Source: an uncultured Gemmatimonadota bacterium (GTDB lineage Bacteria > Gemmatimonadota > Gemmatimonadetes > Gemmatimonadales > Gemmatimonadaceae). From it: DNA of 13,119 bases. Within the stretch, counting starts at the first letter, position 1, and every line of letters begins with the position of its first letter. The stretch lies in contig CAMLIT010000122.1 of assembly GCA_946480295.1 (NCBI GenBank), forward strand, positions 1 through 13,119. The letters run 5' to 3'. The notes under the pieces are model-generated. The model did not search any database. It saw nothing but the letters and a program-made list of their open reading frames with translations, and was not told the origin of the DNA. This document shows, piece by piece, positions 6,349 to 13,119 of the stretch. The position numbers were made by a program, and so were the translations under genes.

Positions 6349-6513
6349 TCGGAGGGCGTTTCGGGCATCTGACCTATTCAAACCGCGGCTGCGTCCGGAT
6401 GGAAGAGCGGCTCGCCTCGATCTTGCTGGCGCTGCCACCCTCGAACCGGGTAGACTTGCAGTCCTGAAGAGCAAGGCCGGGGCCGTCCGGCACTGACCCA
6501 CGACGAGAAGGCA

Positions 6514-7575
6514 ATGGCACAGACACGACGCCCCGGGTCGCGCGCCGCTGGGGCGAGCGAGGGGGCGGGACGAACGAAGGAGCCGCTGTCGGCGAAGCGG
6601 GCGGAAGAGAAGATCGCCGCCGCGCCGCCGGCTGCCCGACCCCGATCGGGGAAGGGGAAGGCGCCGCGCACGGCGAGCGGCAAGAAGTCGGATTCGAAGC
6701 TGCTCGCCGAGGCGGCGCTCGAGGCGCAGGAATACCTGCGCGAGCGCACGGAGGCGGGGCATCTCGCGGCGGGGCGCACGCCGCCGTCGCAGCGCGCGCC
6801 CGCCCGACAGACCGGCGCGTCGCGCGTCGTGGACGACGCGATCCGCAGCGACGTTGGCCCGGTCACGGAGGACCAGAAGCTCCTCCAGACGCCGAGCGAC
6901 GCCACCGATTTCACGCGCACCGACCCGTGGCGCGTGCTGCGCATCATGGGCGAGTTCATCGAGGGCTTCGACAACCTCGCCGACGTCCGGAAGGGGGTGA
7001 CGATCTTCGGCTCGGCGCGCACGCACCCCGACGATCCGCAGTACAAGGCGGCGGAGGAGACGGCGCGACTGCTCGCCGAGGCGGGGTTCGCGATCATCAC
7101 CGGCGCTGGTCCGGGCATCATGGAGGCGGCGAACCGCGGCGCGCGGCAGGGGGGCGGGCGCTCGGTCGGCTGCAACATCGAGCTGCCGTTCGAGCAGGGC
7201 GCGAACCCGTACGTCGACACGCTGATCAACTTCCGCTACTTCTTCGTGCGGAAGACGATGTTCATGAAGTACTCGTCGGCGTTCATCATCTTCCCCGGCG
7301 GCTTCGGCACGCTCGACGAGCTGTTCGAGGCGCTGACGCTGATCCAGACGGGGAAGATCTACCAGTTCCCGGTGATCATGTTCGGCCGGCACTACTGGGC
7401 GGGACTCATCCGCTGGCTGCAGTCGCGGGTGCTCGTCGAGCGGAAGATCTCGCCGGGCGACATGGACCTCATCCTGCTGACGGACGATCCGGCCGAGGCG
7501 GCGCACGCGATCATCGAGGCGTACGAGGCGCAGACGGCGGTCTCGGACGGAAAGGCCCGGCTGAGGAAGGTCTGA
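6514..7575 (+). CDS. LOG-family (TIGR00730-type) Rossmann-fold nucleotide hydrolase with long N-terminal extension
   Basis: A 353-residue protein. Residues 158-340 form the LOG/lysine-decarboxylase-like fold: VTIFGSART (162-170), [15 protein letters not shown] (195-209), [27 protein letters not shown] (246-272; split here by its parts RKTMF, KYSSAF and PGGFGTLDE). PGGxGTxxE is the family's catalytic and phosphate-binding motif. Characterised members are cytokinin-nucleotide phosphoribohydrolases or purine/pyrimidine nucleoside monophosphate glycosylases (PpnN); many bacterial ones are untested. Residues 1-110 are a Lys/Arg/Ala/Pro-rich, probably disordered head, absent from the usual 180-240 residue LOG proteins. 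The ATG follows GAGAAGG by two bases. It lies 68 bases upstream of the deoxyhypusine synthase-like gene, so an operon is likely. Confidence 0.9.
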   Translation: MAQTRRPGSRAAGASEGAGRTKEPLSAKRAEEKIAAAPPAARPRSGKGKAPRTASGKKSDSKLLAEAALEAQEYLRERTEAGHLAAGRTPPSQRAPARQTGASRVVDDAIRSDVGPVTEDQKLLQTPSDATDFTRTDPWRVLRIMGEFIEGFDNLADVRKGVTIFGSARTHPDDPQYKAAEETARLLAEAGFAIITGAGPGIMEAANRGARQGGGRSVGCNIELPFEQGANPYVDTLINFRYFFVRKTMFMKYSSAFIIFPGGFGTLDELFEALTLIQTGKIYQFPVIMFGRHYWAGLIRWLQSRVLVERKISPGDMDLILLTDDPAEAAHAIIEAYEAQTAVSDGKARLRKV

Positions 7576-7643
7576 TCGCCGAGTGGCGTGATCGCGGGAC
7601 TCCCGTGCACGACCCGAGCAGAACTCGAACGTTGGACCAATCA

Positions 7644-8900
7644 ATGGCAAGCAAAGACTCGAACGGTAGATCGCCCAGCCGGGCATCCGCGGCGGGCCCG
7701 AAGGGGGAGCAGAAGCGCGCGGCCGAGGAGCGCGAGCGCATGGGCCGGCAGCACACGGCTCACGAGACCTCGCGCTTCCTCAAGGGACAGCGCATCGATC
7801 CGACGCCGATCACGGGGCGCGAGACGGCGGCGGACCTCATCGACGGCACCTTTCTCGCCTACAACGCCGCGCGGCTGCGCGAGGCCTGCCAGCTCTTCAC
7901 GCAGAAGATGCTGGACCGGGACGTGACGGTCGGGATGACGCTCACCGGCGCGCTGACGCCGGCGGGGCTCGGGATGGCGGCGATCATCCCGCTGATCGAG
8001 TCGGGGTTCGTGGACTGGATCATCTCCACGGGCGCGAACCTGTATCATGACACGCACTTCGGGCTCGGGCTCGCGATGCACCGCGGCAACGCGCAGGAGT
8101 CGGACCTCGTGCTGCGCGAGGAGGGCGTCGTCCGGATCTACGACATCTTCTTCGACTACGACGTGCTGCTGTCGACGGATGCCTTTTTCCGGAAGATCAT
8201 CCAGGGGCCGGAGTTCCAGCGCGCGATGTCGAGCGCGGAGTTCCACTATCTCTGCGGCAAGTACGTCGCCGAGCGGGAGAAGGCGTTAGGCATCGGCCAG
8301 AAGTCGCTGCTCTCGGCGGCGTACCAGGCGGCGGTGCCGATCTACACGTCGTCGCCGGGGGACTCGTCGATCGGCATGAACATCGCCGCGCTCGCGCTGG
8401 AGGGGAACCGGTGCACGATCGACCCGAACCTCGACGTCAACGAGACGGCGTCGATCGTGCTCGAGGCGAAGGGCACGGGGGGGAAGTCCGGGGTGCTGAT
8501 CTGCGGCGGCGGGAGCCCGAAGAACTTCATGCTGCAGACGGAGCCGCAGATCCAGGAGGTGCTCGGGATCGACGAGAAGGGCCACGACTTCTTCCTGCAG
8601 ATCACGGACGCGCGCCCGGACACGGGCGGCCTCTCCGGCGCGACGCCGGCGGAGGCGGTGAGCTGGGGAAAGATCGACCCGGACCGCCTCCCCGACGCGG
8701 TGGTGTGCTACCTCGATTCGACGGTGGCGCTCCCGCTCCTCACCGCGTACGCGCACGCCCGCCACGCCCCGCGCCCCCTCAAGCGCCTCTACGCGCGCCG
8801 CGGCCAGATGATGGAGCGGCTGCGAAACGAGTTCCAGAAGTCCGGGCACGAGCCGGCGGAGTCGGAGGCGACGGATTCGACGCTGCCGAGGCACCGATAG
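7644..8900 (+). CDS. Deoxyhypusine synthase-family protein (bacterial paralogue)
   Basis: This 418-residue protein aligns along its length with deoxyhypusine synthase, which moves the aminobutyl group of spermidine to a lysine of eIF5A using NAD. NAD-site blocks are visible: [12 protein letters not shown] (128-139), [13 protein letters not shown] (232-244), [11 protein letters not shown] (285-295) and [13 protein letters not shown] (321-333). The active-site lysine is kept as K343 in EAVSWGKI. Bacteria lack eIF5A, and bacterial homologues have been linked to polyamine synthesis such as homospermidine formation, so the real acceptor here is open. Residues 1-35 are a charged, probably disordered head. 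The ATG at 7644 has no clear Shine-Dalgarno. Transcription probably comes from the LOG promoter. It ends just before an inverted heptad array that may terminate it. Confidence 0.9.
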   Translation: MASKDSNGRSPSRASAAGPKGEQKRAAEERERMGRQHTAHETSRFLKGQRIDPTPITGRETAADLIDGTFLAYNAARLREACQLFTQKMLDRDVTVGMTLTGALTPAGLGMAAIIPLIESGFVDWIISTGANLYHDTHFGLGLAMHRGNAQESDLVLREEGVVRIYDIFFDYDVLLSTDAFFRKIIQGPEFQRAMSSAEFHYLCGKYVAEREKALGIGQKSLLSAAYQAAVPIYTSSPGDSSIGMNIAALALEGNRCTIDPNLDVNETASIVLEAKGTGGKSGVLICGGGSPKNFMLQTEPQIQEVLGIDEKGHDFFLQITDARPDTGGLSGATPAEAVSWGKIDPDRLPDAVVCYLDSTVALPLLTAYAHARHAPRPLKRLYARRGQMMERLRNEFQKSGHEPAESEATDSTLPRHR

Positions 8901-8914
8901 GGGCGAGGGGCGAC

Positions 8915-8995
8915 GGTCGAGGGTCGAGAGGCATCGAGGCCACACGAGGCATCGATGCCACGCGCGCGTCCCGCGTCCCCTCTCGACCCTCGACC
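8915..8995. terminator. Large inverted repeat, possible bidirectional terminator
   Basis: GGTCGAGGGTCGAGAGG (8915-8931) is perfectly complementary to CCTCTCGACCCTCGACC (8979-8995), a 17-base-pair stem around a 47-base loop. The loop itself holds the perfect palindrome GGCATCGATGCC (8948-8959) and a direct repeat GAGGCATCGA (8928-8937 and 8946-8955). It sits exactly between two converging genes. No T run follows on either strand, so intrinsic termination is uncertain. Confidence 0.5.
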
Positions 8996-9013
8996 CTCAA
9001 CCCTCGACCCTCG
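8987..9013. repeat. CCCTCGA heptad tandem repeat
   Basis: Three consecutive seven-base units (CCCTCGA, CCCTCAA, CCCTCGA) at 8987-9007 and a fourth partial unit to 9013. The same heptad appears inverted (TCGAGGG) at 8918-8924 in the left arm of the large hairpin. The stop codon of the hydrolase gene lies inside the array. Confidence 0.75.
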
Positions 9014-9788
9014 TCCGCGCTACCGCGCGGACGAGATTTCGCCTCGCGTACTCCCCTCTCGAGAACCACGCCGAGCGCTCCTCGCCGCCGAGGACTTCGC
9101 GGACGATCGCGCGCTCGCTCCAGCCGGCCGCCAGGTGCCGCTCGATCGCGCCGATCGTGTCCGTCAGCCACGCGGCCTTCGCCTCGAGCGCCGCGACCGG
9201 GTTCGTCACCAGGCCGCGGTGCGCGTCGAACATGCGCTCGGGATGGAGCGCGGCGACGCAGCGGAGGCTCTCCACGATCTGCCGCGGATCCTCGCTCGCG
9301 TGCATGACGCGCGCGCGCACGCCGAGCCAGAGGTCGCCGGAGAAGAGCGTGCCGCGCTCGGCATCCCACACCACGTGATGCTCGGGGCTGTGACCCGGCG
9401 TGGGGATGAAGCGCAGCGCCGCGTGCTCGAACGGCTCGTGGCGCGCCGTGAAGGCGGGCGGCCGTCCCCACGCGAGCCGGCGATACGCGCGGATCCGCGG
9501 CCGCGCGCGCAGGCGCTCGAGCGTCTCGCGCGCGAGCTGCAGCGGGATCCCGCGTTCGGCGAGGAGCTGCACGTTGCCGGCGTGGTCCTCGTGCCAGTGC
9601 GTGACGATCGCGCCGGCGATGCGGAGTCCTTCGATCGCGTCGGCGAACTCGGTGCGGAGGTGCGGGAAGCCGCTGTCCACGAGCACGCCGCGGACGAGAT
9701 ACGCGCTCACGTCGAGCCCCGCCAGGCGGCTGCCGGGGCTGGACATGCGGATGCGCGTGACGTCGTCGAAGCGCTCGATCGTGATCAT
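8997..9788 (-). CDS. Metallo-beta-lactamase-fold hydrolase (LACTB2/glyoxalase II-like)
   Basis: A 263-residue metallohydrolase. The metal ligands are present: H64, H66, D68 and H69 in THWHEDHAGN, H133 in PTPGHSPEHH, D152 in LFSGDLWLG and H190 in DAHRG. The C-terminal 60 residues (KAAWLTDTIGAIERHLAAGW to EYARRNLVRAV) resemble the winged-helix tail found in LACTB2-type members, so a thioesterase or nuclease-like activity is more likely than antibiotic hydrolysis. The start is the ATG of MITIERFDD; no Shine-Dalgarno and no signal peptide are visible. The last residues (ARTRVEG) are encoded inside the heptad array, so the natural C-terminus may have been altered by that repeat. It is divergent from greA across a 141-base spacer. 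Confidence 0.9.
   Translation of the reverse strand: MITIERFDDVTRIRMSSPGSRLAGLDVSAYLVRGVLVDSGFPHLRTEFADAIEGLRIAGAIVTHWHEDHAGNVQLLAERGIPLQLARETLERLRARPRIRAYRRLAWGRPPAFTARHEPFEHAALRFIPTPGHSPEHHVVWDAERGTLFSGDLWLGVRARVMHASEDPRQIVESLRCVAALHPERMFDAHRGLVTNPVAALEAKAAWLTDTIGAIERHLAAGWSERAIVREVLGGEERSAWFSRGEYARRNLVRAVARTRVEG
9013..9032. terminator. GC-rich hairpin inside the hydrolase 3' end
   Basis: GTCCGCGC, loop TACC, GCGCGGAC: a perfect eight-base-pair stem with a four-base loop. It lies within the last codons of the minus-strand hydrolase gene and next to the heptad array. No T run follows, so it may pause or stabilise transcripts rather than end them. Confidence 0.4.
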
Positions 9789-9822
9789 GATCCGGCGCGG
9801 CGCAGCGCGCGGAGTGGCGGAC

Positions 9823-9851
9823 TGGCGCAACAGTTGCACCAGCCGTAATAT
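9823..9851 (+). promoter_or_regulatory. Candidate greA promoter elements
   Basis: Two readings are possible. TAATAT (9846-9851) is a good -10 box, with TGGCGC 17 bases upstream (9823-9828) as a poor -35. Alternatively, TGGC (9823-9826) and TTGCA (9834-9838) have exactly the GG-N10-GC spacing of a sigma-54 (-24/-12) promoter. Both predict a transcript starting near 9850-9860. The sigma-54 reading could be chance, as greA is normally a housekeeping gene. Confidence 0.35.
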
Positions 9852-9873
9852 GCTCGAGGAGCTGTCCCTTGCG

Positions 9874-9909
9874 GCGCCCGGCCACGTGGTCGGGCGCTCC
9901 GGTTTTGTT
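9874..9909 (+). terminator. Intrinsic terminator-like hairpin in the greA leader
   Basis: GCGCCCGGCC (9874-9883), loop ACGT, GGTCGGGCGC (9888-9897) form a ten-base-pair stem with one G-U pair. TTTTGTT follows a few bases later (9903-9909). It is oriented to act on plus-strand transcripts, downstream of the candidate promoter and 20 bases upstream of the greA ATG. This is the layout of an attenuator or of a short leader RNA rather than of an upstream gene's end, since the gene to its left runs the other way. Confidence 0.6.
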
Positions 9910-9929
9910 GTCCCCGGTCGGCCGAGTGT

Positions 9930-10415
9930 ATGATCGAAGCCCTCAAACAGAAGCTCAGCGAAGAAGTCGAGAAGCTGCAGTACGAGCTCAACGTCACGCT
10001 GCCGAACGAGATCCGCAAAGCCGTCGAGCTTGGCGATCTGCGCGAGAACAGCGAGTACAAGGCCGCCCTGGAGCGCCAGCAGTTCGTGCAGGCGCGCCTC
10101 GGCCAGCTGCGGCAGCGCCTGAGCAAGCTCTCGTCGATCGATCCGGCGCAGATCCCGGCGGACAAGGTGGGGCTCGGGTCGAAGGTCGTCGTCATCGACC
10201 AGAAGACCAACACGCGCGAGACGTACCACCTCGTCTTCGGCGACGCGCTGGAGTTCGAGGAGGGACACGTCACGATGTCGTCGCCGATCGGCCGCGCGCT
10301 GCTCGGCAAGGGTGTGGGTGACGTGGTGCAGCTCCGGCTGCCGACGATGGTGCGCTCGATGAAGGTCGTCGAGCTGCAGACGATTCACGACATCCAGGAA
10401 CCCGCCGGGCGCTGA
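9930..10415 (+). CDS. greA: Transcription elongation factor GreA
   Basis: A 161-residue GreA that rescues backtracked RNA polymerase by stimulating its intrinsic RNA cleavage through the secondary channel. Residues 1-70 form the N-terminal coiled coil; the tip GDLRENSEYKAA carries the acidic pair D36 and E39, equivalent to D41 and E44 of the E. coli protein. Residues 80-158 form the FKBP-like C-terminal domain, with SPIGRALLGKGVGDVV as the family block. The length matches E. coli (158). The ATG at 9930 has no Shine-Dalgarno. A terminator-like hairpin lies in its leader. Its last 31 bases overlap the 3' end of the convergent glpD gene. Confidence 0.96.
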   Translation: MIEALKQKLSEEVEKLQYELNVTLPNEIRKAVELGDLRENSEYKAALERQQFVQARLGQLRQRLSKLSSIDPAQIPADKVGLGSKVVVIDQKTNTRETYHLVFGDALEFEEGHVTMSSPIGRALLGKGVGDVVQLRLPTMVRSMKVVELQTIHDIQEPAGR

Positions 10416-12049
10416 ACCTCCTCGCGGCCGAAGAGCCGCGCGGCCTCCTCGCCGTAGCGCTCCACCTCGACGGCGACGCGCCCCGGCGACCAGTCGAGCA
10501 GGTCGCGCACCGCCGACGCGACGCTCGCGGCGACCGCGGTGCCGTGATCGCGGGTCTCGAACGCGAGATGGCTGCGCCTGACGAGGAGGTCGGCGAGGGT
10601 GCAGGCCATCTCCTCGCGCACGGCGTGGCGCATCTCGCCGATCGTGTACGGCAGCGCCGGGACGACTCGCCCGGCGCCGTCGCCACGGCGGATCTCCTCC
10701 CAGACCGCCGGCCAGCGGCTCCCGTACGCACCGACCAGATGCCGCGCGAGCGCCTCGTCACCGGTGGCGGCGATCGCGGCGGTCGTCGCGGCGGCGACGT
10801 CCACGTCCCCACCGGGCAGCGGTCGGCGCCTCGTCGGCGGGCGGTCCACCGGCCGGCCGAGCGCGCGCTGCACCGCGTCCATCACCTGCGCCGCCATGAC
10901 GCGGTACGTCGTGAGCTTGCCGCCGGTGATGGCGATCACACCGCTCGGGCTCCGGGTGATGGCGTGCTCGCGCGAGGCGCTGCCGGGGTCCTCGGTGCTC
11001 GTCGCCATCAGCGGCCGGATCCCCGCCCACGCGCTCACGACGTCCTCCCTCGTCAGGCGGGCCGTGGGGAAGTACGCGTTCGCCGCGTCGAGCAGGTAGG
11101 CGACGTCCGCGTCGCTCGCGCGCACCTCGTCCGGGCCGGCCGCGGTGTAGGTGTCCGTGGTGCCGACGATCGTGTGCGCGCCCGCCGGCAGGATGAACAT
11201 GACGCGGCCGTCCTGCGGCGCGAGCAGGGTGAGCGCGCCGTGGTTGCCGATGCGCTCGCGCGGCAGCTCGATGTGCACCCCCTTGCTGCCCCGCACCGCC
11301 GGCGCGCGGCGTGAGCGCGCCGACGGCTCCAGGTCGCGAAAGAGGTCGCTCCACGGGCCGGTCGCGTTGACGACGACGCGCGCGCGCACCTCGATCTCCT
11401 GGCCGCCGATGCCGTCGACGACGATCGCGCCGGCCGCGCGGTCGCGCACGACGCGGAGCTGCCGCGCGGCGGCGTGGTTGACGACGACGGCCCCGAGCTC
11501 GGCGGCGCCGAGGGCATTCGCGAGCGTCAGCCGCGCGTCGTTCGTCGCCGCGTCGTAGTAGCGGGCGCCCCCGCGCAGGTCGTCGCGCCGCAGCGCCGGC
11601 TCGAGCGCCAGCACCTGCTCCCTGCCGAGCGAGCGATGCCAGCCGACGTTCCGGAAGAGCGCGAGCGCATCGTACAGCAGCAGCCCCGCCGACAGCTTCC
11701 ACCGCGGCACGCGCGCCCCCGCGTAGACGGGCCAGAGGAACGCGAGCGGATGGACGAGGTGCGGCGCGAGGTGGAGGAGCCGACGCCGCTCCATGCTCGC
11801 CTCGAAGACGAGGTGGAGCTCCCCGTGCTCCAGGTAGCGCAGCCCGCCGTGCACGAGCCGCGACGACCGGCTCGACGTCCCGCTGGCGAAGTCGTCCTTC
11901 TCCACGAGCGCGACGCGCAGGCCGCGCAGCACGGCGTCGCGCGCGATCCCCGCGCCGGTGATGCCGCCGCCGACGACCAGGAGGTCGAACTCCTCGCTCG
12001 CGAGCGTCGCGAGGCGGAAGGCGCGGTCGGCGATGGGAGACGTCGGCAC
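10385..12049 (-). CDS. glpD: Aerobic glycerol-3-phosphate dehydrogenase
   Basis: A 554-residue FAD enzyme that oxidises sn-glycerol 3-phosphate to dihydroxyacetone phosphate and passes electrons to membrane quinones. Shown by DLLVVGGGITGAGIARD (22-38, the FAD dinucleotide motif), SGTSSRSSRLVHGGLRYLEH (56-75, the GlpD signature), a late ITGGKLTTYR block and the C-terminal DAO_C-like domain (LPYTIGEMRHAVREEM). E. coli GlpD has 501 residues; this one is longer mainly at its ends. The GTG start has no Shine-Dalgarno but has TACGTT six bases before it and TTGAGC 17 bases further up, a good leaderless promoter. The frame stays open upstream only as the antisense of the thiolase gene. It overlaps greA tail to tail by 31 bases. 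Confidence 0.95.
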   Translation of the reverse strand: MPTSPIADRAFRLATLASEEFDLLVVGGGITGAGIARDAVLRGLRVALVEKDDFASGTSSRSSRLVHGGLRYLEHGELHLVFEASMERRRLLHLAPHLVHPLAFLWPVYAGARVPRWKLSAGLLLYDALALFRNVGWHRSLGREQVLALEPALRRDDLRGGARYYDAATNDARLTLANALGAAELGAVVVNHAAARQLRVVRDRAAGAIVVDGIGGQEIEVRARVVVNATGPWSDLFRDLEPSARSRRAPAVRGSKGVHIELPRERIGNHGALTLLAPQDGRVMFILPAGAHTIVGTTDTYTAAGPDEVRASDADVAYLLDAANAYFPTARLTREDVVSAWAGIRPLMATSTEDPGSASREHAITRSPSGVIAITGGKLTTYRVMAAQVMDAVQRALGRPVDRPPTRRRPLPGGDVDVAAATTAAIAATGDEALARHLVGAYGSRWPAVWEEIRRGDGAGRVVPALPYTIGEMRHAVREEMACTLADLLVRRSHLAFETRDHGTAVAASVASAVRDLLDWSPGRVAVEVERYGEEAARLFGREEVQRPAGSWMS

Positions 12050-12055
12050 GCCCGG

Positions 12056-12084
12056 AACGTACGCGCCGGGCGCACGCCGCTCAA
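12056..12084 (-). promoter_or_regulatory. glpD: Candidate glpD promoter (leaderless)
   Basis: On the minus strand, TTGAGC (12079-12084) and TACGTT (12056-12061) are separated by 17 bases. The -10 hexamer ends six bases before the GTG start, so transcription should begin at or beside the start codon. No Shine-Dalgarno is present, which agrees with a leaderless messenger. Confidence 0.5.
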
Positions 12085-12141
12085 TTGTCGGGTGCCGGAC
12101 GAGCGCTGCCGTGCCTCCTGTCCCGTGCGCCGCGCCTCGCG

Positions 12142-12147
12142 TAGCTT
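12142..12147 (+). promoter_or_regulatory. Candidate -10 box of the thiolase gene
   Basis: TAGCTT ends seven bases before the ATG at 12155, and there is no Shine-Dalgarno. No convincing -35 hexamer is seen 16-18 bases upstream. The spacing copies that of glpD and of the small gene before queG. Confidence 0.35.
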
Positions 12148-12154
12148 TCGGCGT

Positions 12155-13119
12155 ATGGCACCACTCGGAACGCCCGGCAGGCGCGTCGCGATCGTGGCGG
12201 GGGTGCGGACGCCGTTCGCGAAAGCGGGTACGGTCTTCAAGGACCTCTCGGCCATCGACCTCGGCAAGTTCGCCGTCGCCGAGCTGCTGCAGCGGACGCA
12301 GCTCGAGGGCAAGCTGGTCGAGGCGATCATCTACGGGACGGTCGTCCCCTCCGTGCTCGCGCCGAACATCGCGCGCGAGGTCTCGCTGCTCCCGATGCTG
12401 CCCAAGGGGTGCGAGGCGTACAGCGTGAGCCGCGCCTGCGCGTCGGCGAACCAGGCGATCACCGACGCGGCCGACCAGATCCTGCTCGGCCACCACGACA
12501 TCATCGTCGCCGGCGGCGCGGAATCGCTCTCCAACGTGCCGATCCTCCACTCGCGCGGAATGGCGGAGAAGCTCGTCGCCTTCTCGCGGGCGAAGACGGT
12601 GCCGCAGCGCCTCGGCATCCTGGCGAAGCTCCGCCCGAAGGACCTCATCCCGATCACGCCGGCGATCGCCGAGCCGTCGACCGGCGAGACGATGGGGCAG
12701 TCGGCGGAGAAGATGGCGAAGATCAACCACATCCCGCGCGAGGAGCAGGACCAGTTCGCGGTGCGCTCGCACCGGCTCGCCGCCGCGGGCACCTCGGATG
12801 GGCGCCTGACGGCGGAGATCGCGCCGGTGTACGTGCCGCCGCGCTACGACGTGGTGGTCACGACGGACAACGGCGTGCGCACCGACAGCTCGATCGACCA
12901 GCTCCGCGCGCTGAAGCCGGTGTTCGACCGGCGCTACGGGACGGTGACGGCCGGCAACTCGTCGCCGCTCACCGACGGCGCGAGCGCGGTGCTGCTCATG
13001 AGCGAGCAGGCGGCGCGGAGCCTGGGGTACGAGCCGCTGGCGTACATCCGCTCGTACGCGTACGCCGCGCTCGATCCCGGGGAGCAGCTCCTCATGGGCC
13101 CCGTGCTCGCCGCGCCGGT
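12155..13119 (+). CDS. fadI: FadI-type acetyl-CoA acyltransferase (thiolase), 5' part
   Basis: The first 321 codons of a thiolase of about 430 residues; the end lies right of the window. It performs the last step of fatty-acid beta-oxidation, cleaving 3-ketoacyl-CoA with CoA. The N-terminal RRVAIVAGVRTPFAKAGTVF is typical. The acyl-accepting cysteine is C95 in SRACASANQAI, and AGGAESLSNVP follows. The stretch STGETMGQSAEKMAKINHI, then AVRSHRLAAAG, FDRRYGTVTAGNSSPLTDGA and LAYIRSYAYAA matches FadI and the mitochondrial trifunctional beta-subunit rather than biosynthetic thiolases. The distal catalytic His and Cys are beyond the edge. It is divergent from glpD across a 105-base spacer, a pairing that suits lipid and glycerol use. 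No fadJ-like partner is visible. Confidence 0.93.
   Translation, partial: MAPLGTPGRRVAIVAGVRTPFAKAGTVFKDLSAIDLGKFAVAELLQRTQLEGKLVEAIIYGTVVPSVLAPNIAREVSLLPMLPKGCEAYSVSRACASANQAITDAADQILLGHHDIIVAGGAESLSNVPILHSRGMAEKLVAFSRAKTVPQRLGILAKLRPKDLIPITPAIAEPSTGETMGQSAEKMAKINHIPREEQDQFAVRSHRLAAAGTSDGRLTAEIAPVYVPPRYDVVVTTDNGVRTDSSIDQLRALKPVFDRRYGTVTAGNSSPLTDGASAVLLMSEQAARSLGYEPLAYIRSYAYAALDPGEQLLMGPVLAAP

Noticed and set aside
6423..6456. TTGCTG and TAGACT as a LOG-gene promoter
   Set aside because: The spacing from TTGCTG is 22 bases and the alternative TGGCGC is a poor -35. TAGACT may be a -10 box, but the evidence is too thin to annotate.
6349..7686. Long minus-strand open frame extending the phosphodiesterase N-terminus
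   Set aside because: It is the antisense of the LOG gene, kept open by GC-rich codon bias. The phosphodiesterase fold begins at MPVVVILADG.
12050..12772. Long minus-strand extension of glpD
   Set aside because: It is antisense to the thiolase coding sequence and low in complexity. The FAD-binding fold begins just after the GTG at 12049.
1..13119. CRISPR array, tRNA, rRNA, transposase or phage genes
   Set aside because: I found no regularly spaced repeats, cloverleaf sequence, rRNA motif or recombinase signature on either strand by eye.

Overview
The window is high-GC bacterial DNA, by eye about 70 percent, with dense codon-biased genes, frequent GTG starts and few clear Shine-Dalgarno sites. 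Gene content (a QueG with a C-terminal HEAT-like repeat, a bacterial deoxyhypusine synthase homologue next to a LOG-family protein, GlpD, a FadI-type thiolase, an RND adaptor) and a CCCTCGA heptad array suggest a free-living, respiring, Gram-negative soil-type lineage. Gemmatimonadota is my best guess, from general resemblance only; there is no rRNA or other marker to confirm it.

Layout. 1-478 (-): N-terminal part of an RND-efflux periplasmic adaptor. 797-1643 (+): a glycine-tailed cold-shock protein overlapped by a class I SAM methyltransferase. 1644-3486: a scrappy accessory island. It holds two related hairpin repeats in direct orientation, a decayed DUF4160/DUF2442 pair (-), a diverged copy of the 3' end of queG (-), an intact vapBC toxin-antitoxin operon (+) with an AT-rich candidate operator, and unassigned coding scraps. 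3487-4832 (-): a small hypothetical gene translationally coupled to queG (last step of queuosine synthesis). 4894-6348 (-): an alkaline-phosphatase-superfamily phosphodiesterase. 6514-8900 (+): a LOG-family protein and a deoxyhypusine synthase-like enzyme, probably one operon. 8901-9032: an inverted heptad-repeat array forming a large hairpin between convergent genes. 8997-9788 (-): a metallo-beta-lactamase-fold hydrolase. 9930-10415 (+): greA, with a terminator-like hairpin in its leader. 10385-12049 (-): glpD, overlapping greA tail to tail. 12155-13119 (+): a FadI-type thiolase cut off by the window end.

The core genes are ordinary: tRNA modification, transcription elongation, glycerol-phosphate and fatty-acid oxidation. 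The parts worth attention are the island between the methyltransferase and queG, the greA leader, the greA/glpD overlap, the repeated pattern of possible leaderless starts, and the LOG plus deoxyhypusine synthase-like pair, whose substrates in bacteria cannot be read from sequence. I found no tRNA, rRNA, CRISPR array, transposase or integrase.
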